Assembly (NCBI GenBank): GCA_049325415.1
Contig: JBMOLL010000043.1
Span: forward strand, 1-14,149
Reading direction: 5' to 3'
DNA: 14,149 nt
DNA from: JBMOLL01 sp049325415
GTDB taxonomy: Bacteria; Bacteroidota; Bacteroidia; Bacteroidales; GCA-2748055
Both the position numbers and the translations under genes were made by a program. Positions 8,061 through 14,149 of the stretch are shown piece by piece. The notes below the pieces were generated by a model. The model searched no databases. It was not told the DNA's origin and was given only the letters and a program-made list of their open reading frames with translations. Position 1 is the first letter of the stretch, and each line of letters begins with the position of its first letter.

Positions 8061-8441
8061 ATGGAAACGCTGAGAATTGAACCAACAGATGACAGTCCGA
8101 AGATTATGCTTGACCCGAAAACGGGCCGCGGAGAAATCTCGGGAAAATCACTTCCGGAAGATGTGGTGGCATTTTACCAGCCGGTGATCGACTGGATCAG
8201 GGCCTATGCTCCGGAAGCACCGCCCCAGTCTGAAATTGTCTTCAGGCTCGTATATTTCAATACCGCTTCCTCAAAGCAATTGCTCGATGTGATGATCGCC
8301 CTGGAAAAACTTGCTGAAGCCGGTAAAAAGGTGTTGATTAAATGGTACAGCATTGAGGATGACGAGGAAATGCAGGAAGCCGGTCATGAATATGCAGAGA
8401 TGGTAAGTATTCCATTTGAACACTACACCTATATTCCTTAA
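8061..8441 (+). CDS. siaC: SiaC-family phosphorylatable switch protein (DUF1987)
   Basis: A 126-residue soluble protein recognised by the family pattern: an N-terminal IEPTDDSPKI segment, GRGEISGKSLPED (22-34), the strand FRLVYFNTASSK (61-72) and the C-terminal LIKWYSIEDDEEM with a Tyr-rich tail. The length matches the family. The threonine in FNTASS is residue 68 by my count, the same number and local setting as Thr68 of Pseudomonas SiaC, which SiaB phosphorylates and SiaA dephosphorylates. In Pseudomonas the unphosphorylated form binds and activates the diguanylate cyclase SiaD. No GGDEF gene is present here. The next gene, 9 nt downstream, is a TerB/FHA-like ABC protein, so the output may be that transporter or an unlinked target (inference). 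Confidence 0.9.
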   Translation: METLRIEPTDDSPKIMLDPKTGRGEISGKSLPEDVVAFYQPVIDWIRAYAPEAPPQSEIVFRLVYFNTASSKQLLDVMIALEKLAEAGKKVLIKWYSIEDDEEMQEAGHEYAEMVSIPFEHYTYIP

Positions 8442-8450
8442 GTTCCTGAA

Positions 8451-11400
8451 ATGAGCGAAGAGATCCTCAGGGCATTGATGCAGCTGTTTGCCATCATCAC
8501 CAAACAGGATGGTGGTGTATCCAGCAAGGAGCAGGATTATGTCCTGGAATTTCTCCAGCGCCAGATCGGCTCAGATGCCGCAGGTGAATATTTCAACTAT
8601 TTCCTTGAATATACAAAGGACGAGAAGGAAACTGCAAAGGGAAGCAGCAGGAAACTGACCTCGGTACTCGATTCTGTCCGGATTCTGAAGATCTGCAAAC
8701 AGATTAACAAAACCCTGGATCAACGTCAGAAGGTTGTGGTTGCCGTACGTCTGCTCGAACTGATCAACACGGGGAACGAAATGACTGAACAGCGGCTCGG
8801 TATTATCGAAACCGTGACCGAAGTGTTTCGTATTTCGTCAGAAGAATACCGTTCGATCCTGGACTTTGTAACTGCCGGTCCGGAGGCAGAGCCCAATAAT
8901 CCCTTAATCCTCAGCATCCGGGACCAGGAGGTGAAACCGGAGAACAACCTCATTTTGCACGCCTCAGGGCTCGACAAACCGGTCTTTGTCCTCAGGGTTC
9001 CATCCGTAGAACTCTACTTCCTCCGTTACACGGGTTTCCAGGAGTTGTTTCTGAACGGTCTCAGTCTGCAAAAGGAGATCATTTATCTCCTTGCCAGCGG
9101 GAGTTCATTGCGGCTCACCAAAGGGGCCCCGATCTATTACAGCGACATTACCTCGCTGTTCCAGTCGGGTGGCGATATGGAAAGGATCACCCTGGAGGCA
9201 GGGAAGATCAGCTATTTATTCCCCGGCGGAGAACAGGGTCTCTCTGAAATCAGTTTTGCTGCGGAACAGGGCAACCTCGTTGGGATCATGGGTTCAAGCG
9301 GATCCGGGAAAACGACCCTCCTGAATATCCTTGCAGGGATTTACAGGCCCGCATCCGGGAAACTCACAATAAATGGCATGGCCATTGACGATCCGCGCTT
9401 AAAGGGGGTAACGGGATTTGTTCCACAGGATGACCTTCTGATAGAGGAACTGACGGTCTATGAAAATCTGTATTTTAACGCCCGTTTCTGCTTCAGAGAC
9501 AAAGACAGGGATTCCCTGCGCTCCCTGGTCGACAGGACCCTTGCAAGCCTGGGCCTGTATGAAAAAAGAGATCTTAAAGTCGGTTCAGTAATGAACAAAA
9601 CGATCTCCGGCGGACAGAGAAAGAGACTGAATATTGCCCTGGAGCTGATCCGGGAACCCTCGGTGCTCTTTCTTGACGAACCCACCTCCGGGCTTTCATC
9701 CCGTGATTCTGAAAATGTAATGGACCTGCTCCGTGAACTTACCCTCCGCGGAAAACTGATCTTTGTAGTGATCCATCAACCTTCGTCCGATCTGTATAAA
9801 ATGTTTGACAGGGTGATTATTCTTGATACAGGCGGACAAATGGTGTACTATGGGAATCCGGTCGATGCCGTCAGCCATTTCAGGGAGATCGATCATCAGG
9901 TCAACGCAGGTGTCGGTGAATGCCCGGTCTGCGGAAATATCAATCCTGAAACCATATTTAACATCATTGAATCCCAGCAGGTCGATGAATTCGGGAACTA
10001 CACGGGAGTGCGCAAGATCAAGCCGGCAACTTTTGCCCGGTTGTACAAGAAGATGGTCATGCCTCCCAAAGTCACCACCGCCCGAAAGACACCGGTCGCC
10101 AACCTTAAAATCCCTGGATGGGCAGGACAGTTCTTTAATTATTTCAGACGGGATTTACGTTCAAAAACCGGGAACCGGCAATACCTTTTACTGACGCTTC
10201 TGGAAGCACCCATACTGGGCCTGATCCTGTCGTATATTATCCGCTACATTGCGGATCCCTCCAGCAAAACCTATATTTTCAGGGAAAACGAAAACATCCC
10301 TGTCTACATCTTTATGTCCCTTATAGTAGCCCTTTTCCTTGGATTGATCGTCAGTGCCGAAGAAATCTTCCGTGACAGGAAGATCCTGAAAAGGGAACAG
10401 TTCCTCCACCTGAGCCGTTCCGCCTATCTCTTTGCAAAAATTTCCATCCTTACCCTGATCTCCGGCTTGCAGGCGCTTACCTTTGTCCTGATCGCAAATA
10501 CCGTTCTGGGGATCCGTGATATGTATTTCATATACTGGTTTGCGCTCTTCACTACGGCGGTATGTGCCAATCTTATCGGGCTGAACATCTCCTCTACCTT
10601 TAATTCGGCCGTCACCATCTACATCACCGTTCCCCTGGTAATGATCCCGATGATGGTGCTGAGCGGCGCCATGTTCAGTTTTGAGAAACTGAACAGAAGT
10701 ATCACGAGCGTCGATAAAGTCCCCCTGATCGCCGAAATGATGCCGACAAAATGGTCGTACGAGGCGCTGATGGTGCACCAGTTCAAGGACAACCGTTTCA
10801 GGAAATATTTTTTTGATTTTGATAAGGAGATCAGCTATAACAGCTTCAGGAGCTCCTACTATATCCCGGCTCTTCAGGATCGTCTTACAGCGTGCAGGGA
10901 GGAATATGAGGAAACCGGAAAGATCAGCCGCTCTGTCAGGGACCTGACAGTTCTGAAAAATGAACTCACTGCCCGGTCGGACCTGCCCGGAGATCTGATC
11001 CCCGATGGCAATGAACTCACCCCCGATGGGATCAGTGCGGCGGCGCTTGAAAAAGCCGGCATGGCCATCTCAGCACTCGGGGAGATTTATATCAGAAAGT
11101 ATTCGGAAGTCAACCAGGAACGTGAACGCTTCCTCCGAAAAGTGATGGAAGAAAAGCGCGGGCAATACTACAGCATGCTTGACCGGTACGACAATGAAAG
11201 TGTCGGTGACCAGGTAAAGAAGATCTACGAAAAAAATAAAATCGTGGAGGAAAACGGAAGGCTCTGGCAACAGATAGACCCGATCTATCTCGACCCCCTT
11301 CCTCAAAACCCTGTAGGGATCCGGTCACATTTCTTTGCACCCAGGAAAATGCTTTTTGGTCATTATTTCGACACCTACTGGTTCAACCTGAGCTTCATCT

Positions 11401-11504
11401 GGTTCATGTCCCTGCTGTATTACATCCTTTTGTACTTCGACGGACTGAAACATGCAGCGCAGTTTCTTGATCGGCTGAGAAGAAAAACCATCCCGAGCCC
11501 TTAG
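8451..11504 (+). CDS. TerB / FHA-like / ABCG-type ABC transporter (fused ATPase and permease)
   Basis: A 1017-residue half-transporter with extra N-terminal domains. Residues 1-140 are helical and TerB-like (LFAIITKQDGGVSSKEQDYV). Residues about 165-235 form a beta-rich FHA-like domain (ELFLNG at 198-203, ASGSSLRL at 215-222) without the usual pThr-binding GR and SxxH motifs. The ABC ATPase is complete: Walker A GSSGSGKTT (281-289), Q-loop VPQDD (324-328), signature ISGGQRKR (385-392), Walker B VLFLDEP (405-411), H-loop His442. A GECPVCG motif (Cys491, Cys494) precedes the membrane part. The ABC2-type membrane domain has five helices between about 577 and 740, then about 235 residues of largely helical, charged sequence (about 741-975), and a last helix at about 976-998. 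ATPase-first order and sequence resemble ABCG exporters; it would act as a dimer. The substrate is unknown. It starts 9 nt after siaC, implying co-transcription and perhaps control by the Sia switch. Confidence 0.85.
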   Translation: MSEEILRALMQLFAIITKQDGGVSSKEQDYVLEFLQRQIGSDAAGEYFNYFLEYTKDEKETAKGSSRKLTSVLDSVRILKICKQINKTLDQRQKVVVAVRLLELINTGNEMTEQRLGIIETVTEVFRISSEEYRSILDFVTAGPEAEPNNPLILSIRDQEVKPENNLILHASGLDKPVFVLRVPSVELYFLRYTGFQELFLNGLSLQKEIIYLLASGSSLRLTKGAPIYYSDITSLFQSGGDMERITLEAGKISYLFPGGEQGLSEISFAAEQGNLVGIMGSSGSGKTTLLNILAGIYRPASGKLTINGMAIDDPRLKGVTGFVPQDDLLIEELTVYENLYFNARFCFRDKDRDSLRSLVDRTLASLGLYEKRDLKVGSVMNKTISGGQRKRLNIALELIREPSVLFLDEPTSGLSSRDSENVMDLLRELTLRGKLIFVVIHQPSSDLYKMFDRVIILDTGGQMVYYGNPVDAVSHFREIDHQVNAGVGECPVCGNINPETIFNIIESQQVDEFGNYTGVRKIKPATFARLYKKMVMPPKVTTARKTPVANLKIPGWAGQFFNYFRRDLRSKTGNRQYLLLTLLEAPILGLILSYIIRYIADPSSKTYIFRENENIPVYIFMSLIVALFLGLIVSAEEIFRDRKILKREQFLHLSRSAYLFAKISILTLISGLQALTFVLIANTVLGIRDMYFIYWFALFTTAVCANLIGLNISSTFNSAVTIYITVPLVMIPMMVLSGAMFSFEKLNRSITSVDKVPLIAEMMPTKWSYEALMVHQFKDNRFRKYFFDFDKEISYNSFRSSYYIPALQDRLTACREEYEETGKISRSVRDLTVLKNELTARSDLPGDLIPDGNELTPDGISAAALEKAGMAISALGEIYIRKYSEVNQERERFLRKVMEEKRGQYYSMLDRYDNESVGDQVKKIYEKNKIVEENGRLWQQIDPIYLDPLPQNPVGIRSHFFAPRKMLFGHYFDTYWFNLSFIWFMSLLYYILLYFDGLKHAAQFLDRLRRKTIPSP

Positions 11505-11601
11505 AACCAGCAGGGCCTCTGCGCGGAAATGTCCGTAAATTTTGTCGGCAGGAGTTAGAGAATGTCTGAAGGCTCTCTGCTTTTCTGTTTTAACAAGCTT
11601 C

Positions 11602-11632
11602 TTGCGGACCAAAAGAATAATTATTAACTTAA
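11602..11632 (+). promoter_or_regulatory. Weak candidate promoter for the lipoprotein gene
   Basis: TTG at 11602-11604 is followed after 20 nt by TAACTTAA (11625-11632), which matches the Bacteroidota -7 element TAnnTTTG at six of eight positions, counting the two free ones. The spacing equals that of the better promoter at 13142-13172. It lies in the 173-nt gap between the ABC gene and the lipoprotein gene, about 45 nt before the start codon. The rest of this gap shows no gene; near 11557-11578 there is a weak AGAGA/TCTCT hairpin followed by a T-rich stretch that could be a poor terminator. Confidence 0.3.
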
Positions 11633-11645
11633 GCCGGTATTTCCT

Positions 11646-11675
11646 GCAGGAACGATCCTGCTGAAAAAAAAGCAG
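11646..11675 (+). promoter_or_regulatory. Overlapping, mutually exclusive inverted repeats before the lipoprotein start
   Basis: GCAGGA (11646-11651) pairs with TCCTGC (11656-11661) around an ACGA loop. CTGCT (11658-11662) can instead pair with AGCAG (11671-11675) around a G plus seven A loop. The two hairpins share bases and cannot both form. The second would occlude the A-rich segment directly before the ATG at 11678. This could modulate translation, but the stems are only 5-6 bp. Confidence 0.25.
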
Positions 11676-11677
11676 CT

Positions 11678-12583
11678 ATGAACTTAAGATCCATTGTCCT
11701 GTTCCTAACGCTCCCCTTAATGATTGCCTGTGTCAGGAATAACAGGGAGAACCTGAATGTCACTGTGGATGAGCCCCGGGAGGACCAGATGGTACTGACC
11801 GACGAGGCGATGAACGAAATTGTTCAGAACATTGCCTCCCCCATCGAAGTGGCTGCCCTGATGAGTGAGCTGAACATTCCTTTTTCGACAGCCTATCTCG
11901 TGGATGCAGATAAGGTTTCAACTCAGGCTACAGCCTTTGAAATGGCTTATTCACTGGGGGCCCTGGGTGCCGATCTGGGCTACCTGAACATGTACGACAA
12001 AACCGGTTCGGCAGTCAACTATCTAGCTACCATCAACCGCCTGGCCGATGCCCTCCAGGTAGGACAATTCTTCGATTTTACTACCATCAAGCGGCTGGCA
12101 ACCAGCAGGAGCGATCTTGACTCACTGATCTTTATGTCGATCAGCAGTTTCAACCAGATGGACGACCACCTGAGGGCAACGGGCCGGAGCAACTTAAGCG
12201 CACTGATGGTGGCCGGGATCTGGATCGAAGGAATGTACCTGGCTACCCAGGTAGACCTCCGACAGGAAAGCGATAAGCTCGACAAGATGATCGGGGAACA
12301 GAAACTGATACTGAACGACCTTTTGCTGGTGCTGAAGGCCTACAGGGATGATCCATGGTTTGCCGGTATCCTGAAGGATTATGAGGAACTTCGTAAAGTT
12401 TACGGAGAGGTGAAAATCACCTACGAAATGGGAGAACCGGAAACCGTTGAGCAGGACGGGATGCTGATGGTGATTCAGAACGAAACCACCATTGTCGAAA
12501 TGAATGAACGAACCCTGAAACGGATCACCGAACTGACGGAAAGGATCCGGAACGGACATCTGAGGTTAACTGATCAACATTAA
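11678..12583 (+). CDS. Predicted helical lipoprotein of unknown function
   Basis: A 301-residue protein with a lipoprotein signal: short positive N-terminus, hydrophobic stretch (5-17) and a lipobox-like LMIAC with Cys18 as the lipidation site. The mature part is predicted to be almost wholly alpha-helical, rich in Leu, Asp and Glu, with no cysteines or catalytic motifs I recognise. The segments YSLGALGADLGYLNMYDKTG and SLIFMSISSFNQMDDH have the amphipathic spacing of a helical repeat or bundle. It lies 173 nt after the ABC transporter gene and 11 nt before a small secreted protein, so it is probably transcribed with the latter. Location next to an exporter with a large external insert suggests an envelope partner (inference). 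I cannot assign a family with certainty. The start follows an A8 tract, a common leader type in Bacteroidota. Confidence 0.7.
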   Translation: MNLRSIVLFLTLPLMIACVRNNRENLNVTVDEPREDQMVLTDEAMNEIVQNIASPIEVAALMSELNIPFSTAYLVDADKVSTQATAFEMAYSLGALGADLGYLNMYDKTGSAVNYLATINRLADALQVGQFFDFTTIKRLATSRSDLDSLIFMSISSFNQMDDHLRATGRSNLSALMVAGIWIEGMYLATQVDLRQESDKLDKMIGEQKLILNDLLLVLKAYRDDPWFAGILKDYEELRKVYGEVKITYEMGEPETVEQDGMLMVIQNETTIVEMNERTLKRITELTERIRNGHLRLTDQH

Positions 12584-12594
12584 TACTGCAGGCC

Positions 12595-13032
12595 ATGAGA
12601 GGAATACTATTAACCTTACTGTCATTGCTGATTATATCTGCAACTCCGGCTTTGCTCCGGCAGGACACCCAGCAGCTGATCCAGGATTGTGCCTCCAAAG
12701 CAGGCGAAGGCACTATTTACCTCAAGGACTTTGTGGTAAGTCTGCCGGCTGCCGAACCGAATCAGAACCCTCCAATGTTCCGGCAGGCCATCTTACTCCG
12801 GGGTGATAATATCTACCGCTTCAATATTTGTAACCAGCAGGGGGAAGCCGTGATAAGGATTTTCGACAGCAGTAAAATGATCATTTCTTCGTACGACGCG
12901 CAAAGCGGAAAAAACTACAACCCGATAAATTTTGGATGCACAAAAACCGGACAGTACTCCATTGTGATATCCTTCAAAGACGGAAAGGCAGGGGAAGCTA
13001 TCGGGATTATGAGTCATGTGACAAAAAAATAG
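12595..13032 (+). CDS. Small secreted beta-rich protein of unknown function
   Basis: A 145-residue protein with an N-terminal signal peptide (hydrophobic 4-17, probable cleavage after the TPA at 17-19 or a few residues later). The mature part alternates short strands (TIYLKDFVVSL, QAILLRGDNIYRFNICN, EAVIRIFD, GQYSIVISFKDG) in the manner of a compact beta-sandwich like those that bind or package secreted proteins (pre-peptidase-like; weak analogy). Three cysteines (32, 79, 115) remain after processing, so one disulfide is possible. The gene begins 11 nt after the lipoprotein stop and probably forms a two-gene unit with it. No catalytic motif is visible. A periplasmic or outer-surface accessory to the lipoprotein or transporter is possible but unproven. 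Confidence 0.65.
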   Translation: MRGILLTLLSLLIISATPALLRQDTQQLIQDCASKAGEGTIYLKDFVVSLPAAEPNQNPPMFRQAILLRGDNIYRFNICNQQGEAVIRIFDSSKMIISSYDAQSGKNYNPINFGCTKTGQYSIVISFKDGKAGEAIGIMSHVTKK

Positions 13033-13141
13033 GAGCATTCCGCTTATATACCATTACCCGTATCAGAACTCCACCCGGGTTCAGTAACCTTTGCCGCGCC
13101 AAAACGTATAAACGGATAATTTGACAATATGCCTCATCTTC

Positions 13142-13172
13142 TTGCAATTATTGGGGGGACTAGTTATCTTTG
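13142..13172 (+). promoter_or_regulatory. Bacteroidota-type promoter upstream of the secreted beta-rich protein gene
   Basis: TTG at 13142-13144 (-33 element) and TATCTTTG at 13165-13172 (a full match to the -7 consensus TAnnTTTG) are separated by 20 nt. Transcription would begin near 13180 and leave an untranslated leader of about 150 nt before the ATG at 13329. It is the best promoter match in the window and marks a separate transcription unit. Confidence 0.6.
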
Positions 13173-13328
13173 CAACGGCGTATCCGGGCTATTCCGAGCA
13201 AAAAAACAGGTAAATAATGACCATTTCATCAAGGTTTTCACCCGGGGTTCGGGTGCAACTATTTCAGGCCGGATCGTGTTATATTATGGGTATGATTGCA
13301 GATTAAATGAATTACTAATTCAGCTACA
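13173..13328 (+). promoter_or_regulatory. Long 5' leader with a hairpin
   Basis: This stretch lies between the predicted promoter and the start of the last gene. It contains a CACCC (13239-13243) / GGGTG (13251-13255) stem with a 7-nt loop, then AT-rich sequence up to the start codon without a clear Shine-Dalgarno site. I recognise no riboswitch class. The gap before the promoter (13033-13141) holds only a weak hairpin (13066-13082) with no T-run, so there is no convincing terminator for the upstream gene. Confidence 0.3.
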
Positions 13329-14149
13329 ATGAAAAGGTCAATAATCTTTGCGGGAATCATTTTTCTCCTTCAGGTATCGGTTTTAGGACAGACCGTGGGT
13401 GATTTCAGGAGCAAGGCATCGGGTGTCTGGAACTCGGCATCAACCTGGGAAAAATGTACAAGCGTCTCGCCGGAGACCTGGGTTGAAGATGGTTATCCGA
13501 CCAACTATATTTCCAGAACCGTAACCATCCGGTCCGGGAATACCGTATCTGCCAATACCAATATTCTTGGGACCACCGGTGCAAAACTGGTAATTGATAA
13601 CGGAGGTACGCTGACCACCACCTACGGGATCACAGGTAACGTATCCACCCGGTTCCCGTACCTGGAAATCAACGGGGCGCTGACGACCTCCGGAGTTGTT
13701 ACTACCGGAACATTTATTCTCGGAACCACAGGGGTTTTTACCACCTCATATTACGCCGTGAACGGATGGTGGGCCTCGTCTCTTTCTCCTACTTCACTGA
13801 CCCTTGACGGCACCGTTCATTTCAACAGAAACGGGGATCAGCCGATTGCCGCACCGATTGCCGACCAGGTATATACCAATATCATTGTATCAGGGACCGG
13901 AACAAAATACCCAAAGAACTCTCTCGTAATTACAGGTACACTGACGATCAACAACGGAGCGACTGTGGACCTCAACACCAAGTATCTTACTTTCTATGAC
14001 GGAGGAATTGTCAATGATGGTACCTTCAGGGATACCTATACCATCGATGGTGCTGCGCTGAATTTTTACGGTTCAGCCTGTTCTATTAGTGGATCCGGAA
14101 CATTTCCAACAGAGTTTTACAATATTAATGTCGGAGAGATATCCATATC
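13329..14149 (+). CDS. Secreted beta-rich (beta-helix-like) surface protein, probable type IX secretion substrate, 3' truncated by window edge
   Basis: The frame opens at ATG 13329 and stays open for 273 codons to the window end. It begins with a signal peptide (KRS, hydrophobic 5-19, likely cleavage G20|Q21, the Gln-start mature end common in Bacteroidota). Next comes DFRSKASGVWNSASTWE, a segment resembling the N-terminus of many Bacteroidota extracellular proteins (YRS.ASGNWNS.STWE type). The rest is rich in Thr, Gly, Asn and Val, with repeated strand-turn units such as VTIRSGNTVSA, LVIDNGGTLTT, LEINGALTTSG, TLTINNGATVDLNT, consistent with a parallel beta-helix or adhesin-like fold. The C-terminus, where a type IX sorting domain would be, is outside the window, so the secretion route is an inference. 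It has its own promoter and is probably not part of the upstream signalling operon. Confidence 0.8.
   Translation, partial: MKRSIIFAGIIFLLQVSVLGQTVGDFRSKASGVWNSASTWEKCTSVSPETWVEDGYPTNYISRTVTIRSGNTVSANTNILGTTGAKLVIDNGGTLTTTYGITGNVSTRFPYLEINGALTTSGVVTTGTFILGTTGVFTTSYYAVNGWWASSLSPTSLTLDGTVHFNRNGDQPIAAPIADQVYTNIIVSGTGTKYPKNSLVITGTLTINNGATVDLNTKYLTFYDGGIVNDGTFRDTYTIDGAALNFYGSACSISGSGTFPTEFYNINVGEISI

Noticed and set aside
8943..9155. Functional phosphothreonine-reading FHA domain in the ABC protein
   Set aside because: The fold pattern (LNG, GSSLRL) is FHA-like, but the GR and SxxH residues that bind phosphothreonine are not present, so I call it degenerate.
10188..10778. 196-codon open frame on the - strand
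   Set aside because: It is antisense to the membrane domain of the ABC protein. Its composition (many D, Q, G, H) is typical of the complement of membrane-segment codons.
11557..11598. Rho-independent terminator after the ABC gene
   Set aside because: The AGAGA/TCTCT stem is AT-rich with a 12-nt loop, and the following T-rich stretch is interrupted. It is too weak to call.
13066..13082. Terminator after the small secreted protein gene
   Set aside because: The 6-bp stem has one G-T pair and is followed by mixed sequence without a T-run.
12936..13124. 62-codon open frame on the + strand
   Set aside because: Its first half lies out of frame in the secreted protein gene, and the translation shows no protein-like pattern.
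13129..13332. 67-codon open frame in the gap before the last gene
   Set aside because: It spans the best promoter in the window and a hairpin, has no recognisable protein features, and its end overlaps the ATG of the secreted protein gene.

Overview
The window looks like chromosomal DNA from an environmental member of the Bacteroidota. The evidence is a promoter with the phylum's TTG / TAnnTTTG pattern (13142-13172), A-rich leaders with few clear Shine-Dalgarno sites, a typical Bacteroidota secreted-protein N-terminus at the right edge, and the protein families present. All genes I accept lie on the + strand. There are no rRNA or tRNA genes, transposons or CRISPR arrays that I can see.

Region 1 (1-4807) is a tightly packed block of signalling genes with 4-8 nt overlaps or gaps of 2-4 nt: the 3' end of an orthodox CheR methyltransferase; a membrane sensor with a periplasmic helical domain, HAMP, GAF and two PAS domains but no output domain; a second CheR-like protein whose key residues have drifted; a stand-alone CheB methylesterase domain without receiver; and a small two-helix membrane GAF protein. 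No chemoreceptor signalling domain, CheA, CheW or CheY is present.

Region 2 (4800-8441) encodes a large membrane-anchored GAF-PAS-PAS-SpoIIE/PP2C phosphatase followed by a SiaB-type kinase (ATPase fold of histidine kinases/SpoIIAB) and a SiaC/DUF1987 protein. The SiaC-like protein keeps its threonine at residue 68, the number reported for the phosphorylated threonine of Pseudomonas SiaC. This is a complete phosphatase-kinase-switch protein set (partner switching). The diguanylate cyclase SiaD of the Pseudomonas system is not in the window.

Region 3 (8451-13032) begins 9 nt after siaC with a 1017-residue ABC protein: TerB-like N-terminus, degenerate FHA-like domain, ABCG-type ATPase, and a membrane domain with an unusually large extracytoplasmic insert. 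After a 173-nt gap come a helical lipoprotein and a small secreted beta-rich protein. Region 4 (13033-14149) is a gap with a good promoter and the start of a long secreted beta-rich protein, probably a type IX secretion substrate, that runs off the window.

Working model (inference): sensors modulated by CheR/CheB methylation feed, probably through GAF contacts, into the phosphatase. The phosphatase and SiaB set the phosphorylation state of SiaC, and SiaC controls the neighbouring ABC transporter or an unlinked target. The combination of chemotaxis-type methylation enzymes, a Sia switch and a TerB-FHA-ABC transporter in one apparent operon is the most interesting aspect of the window.
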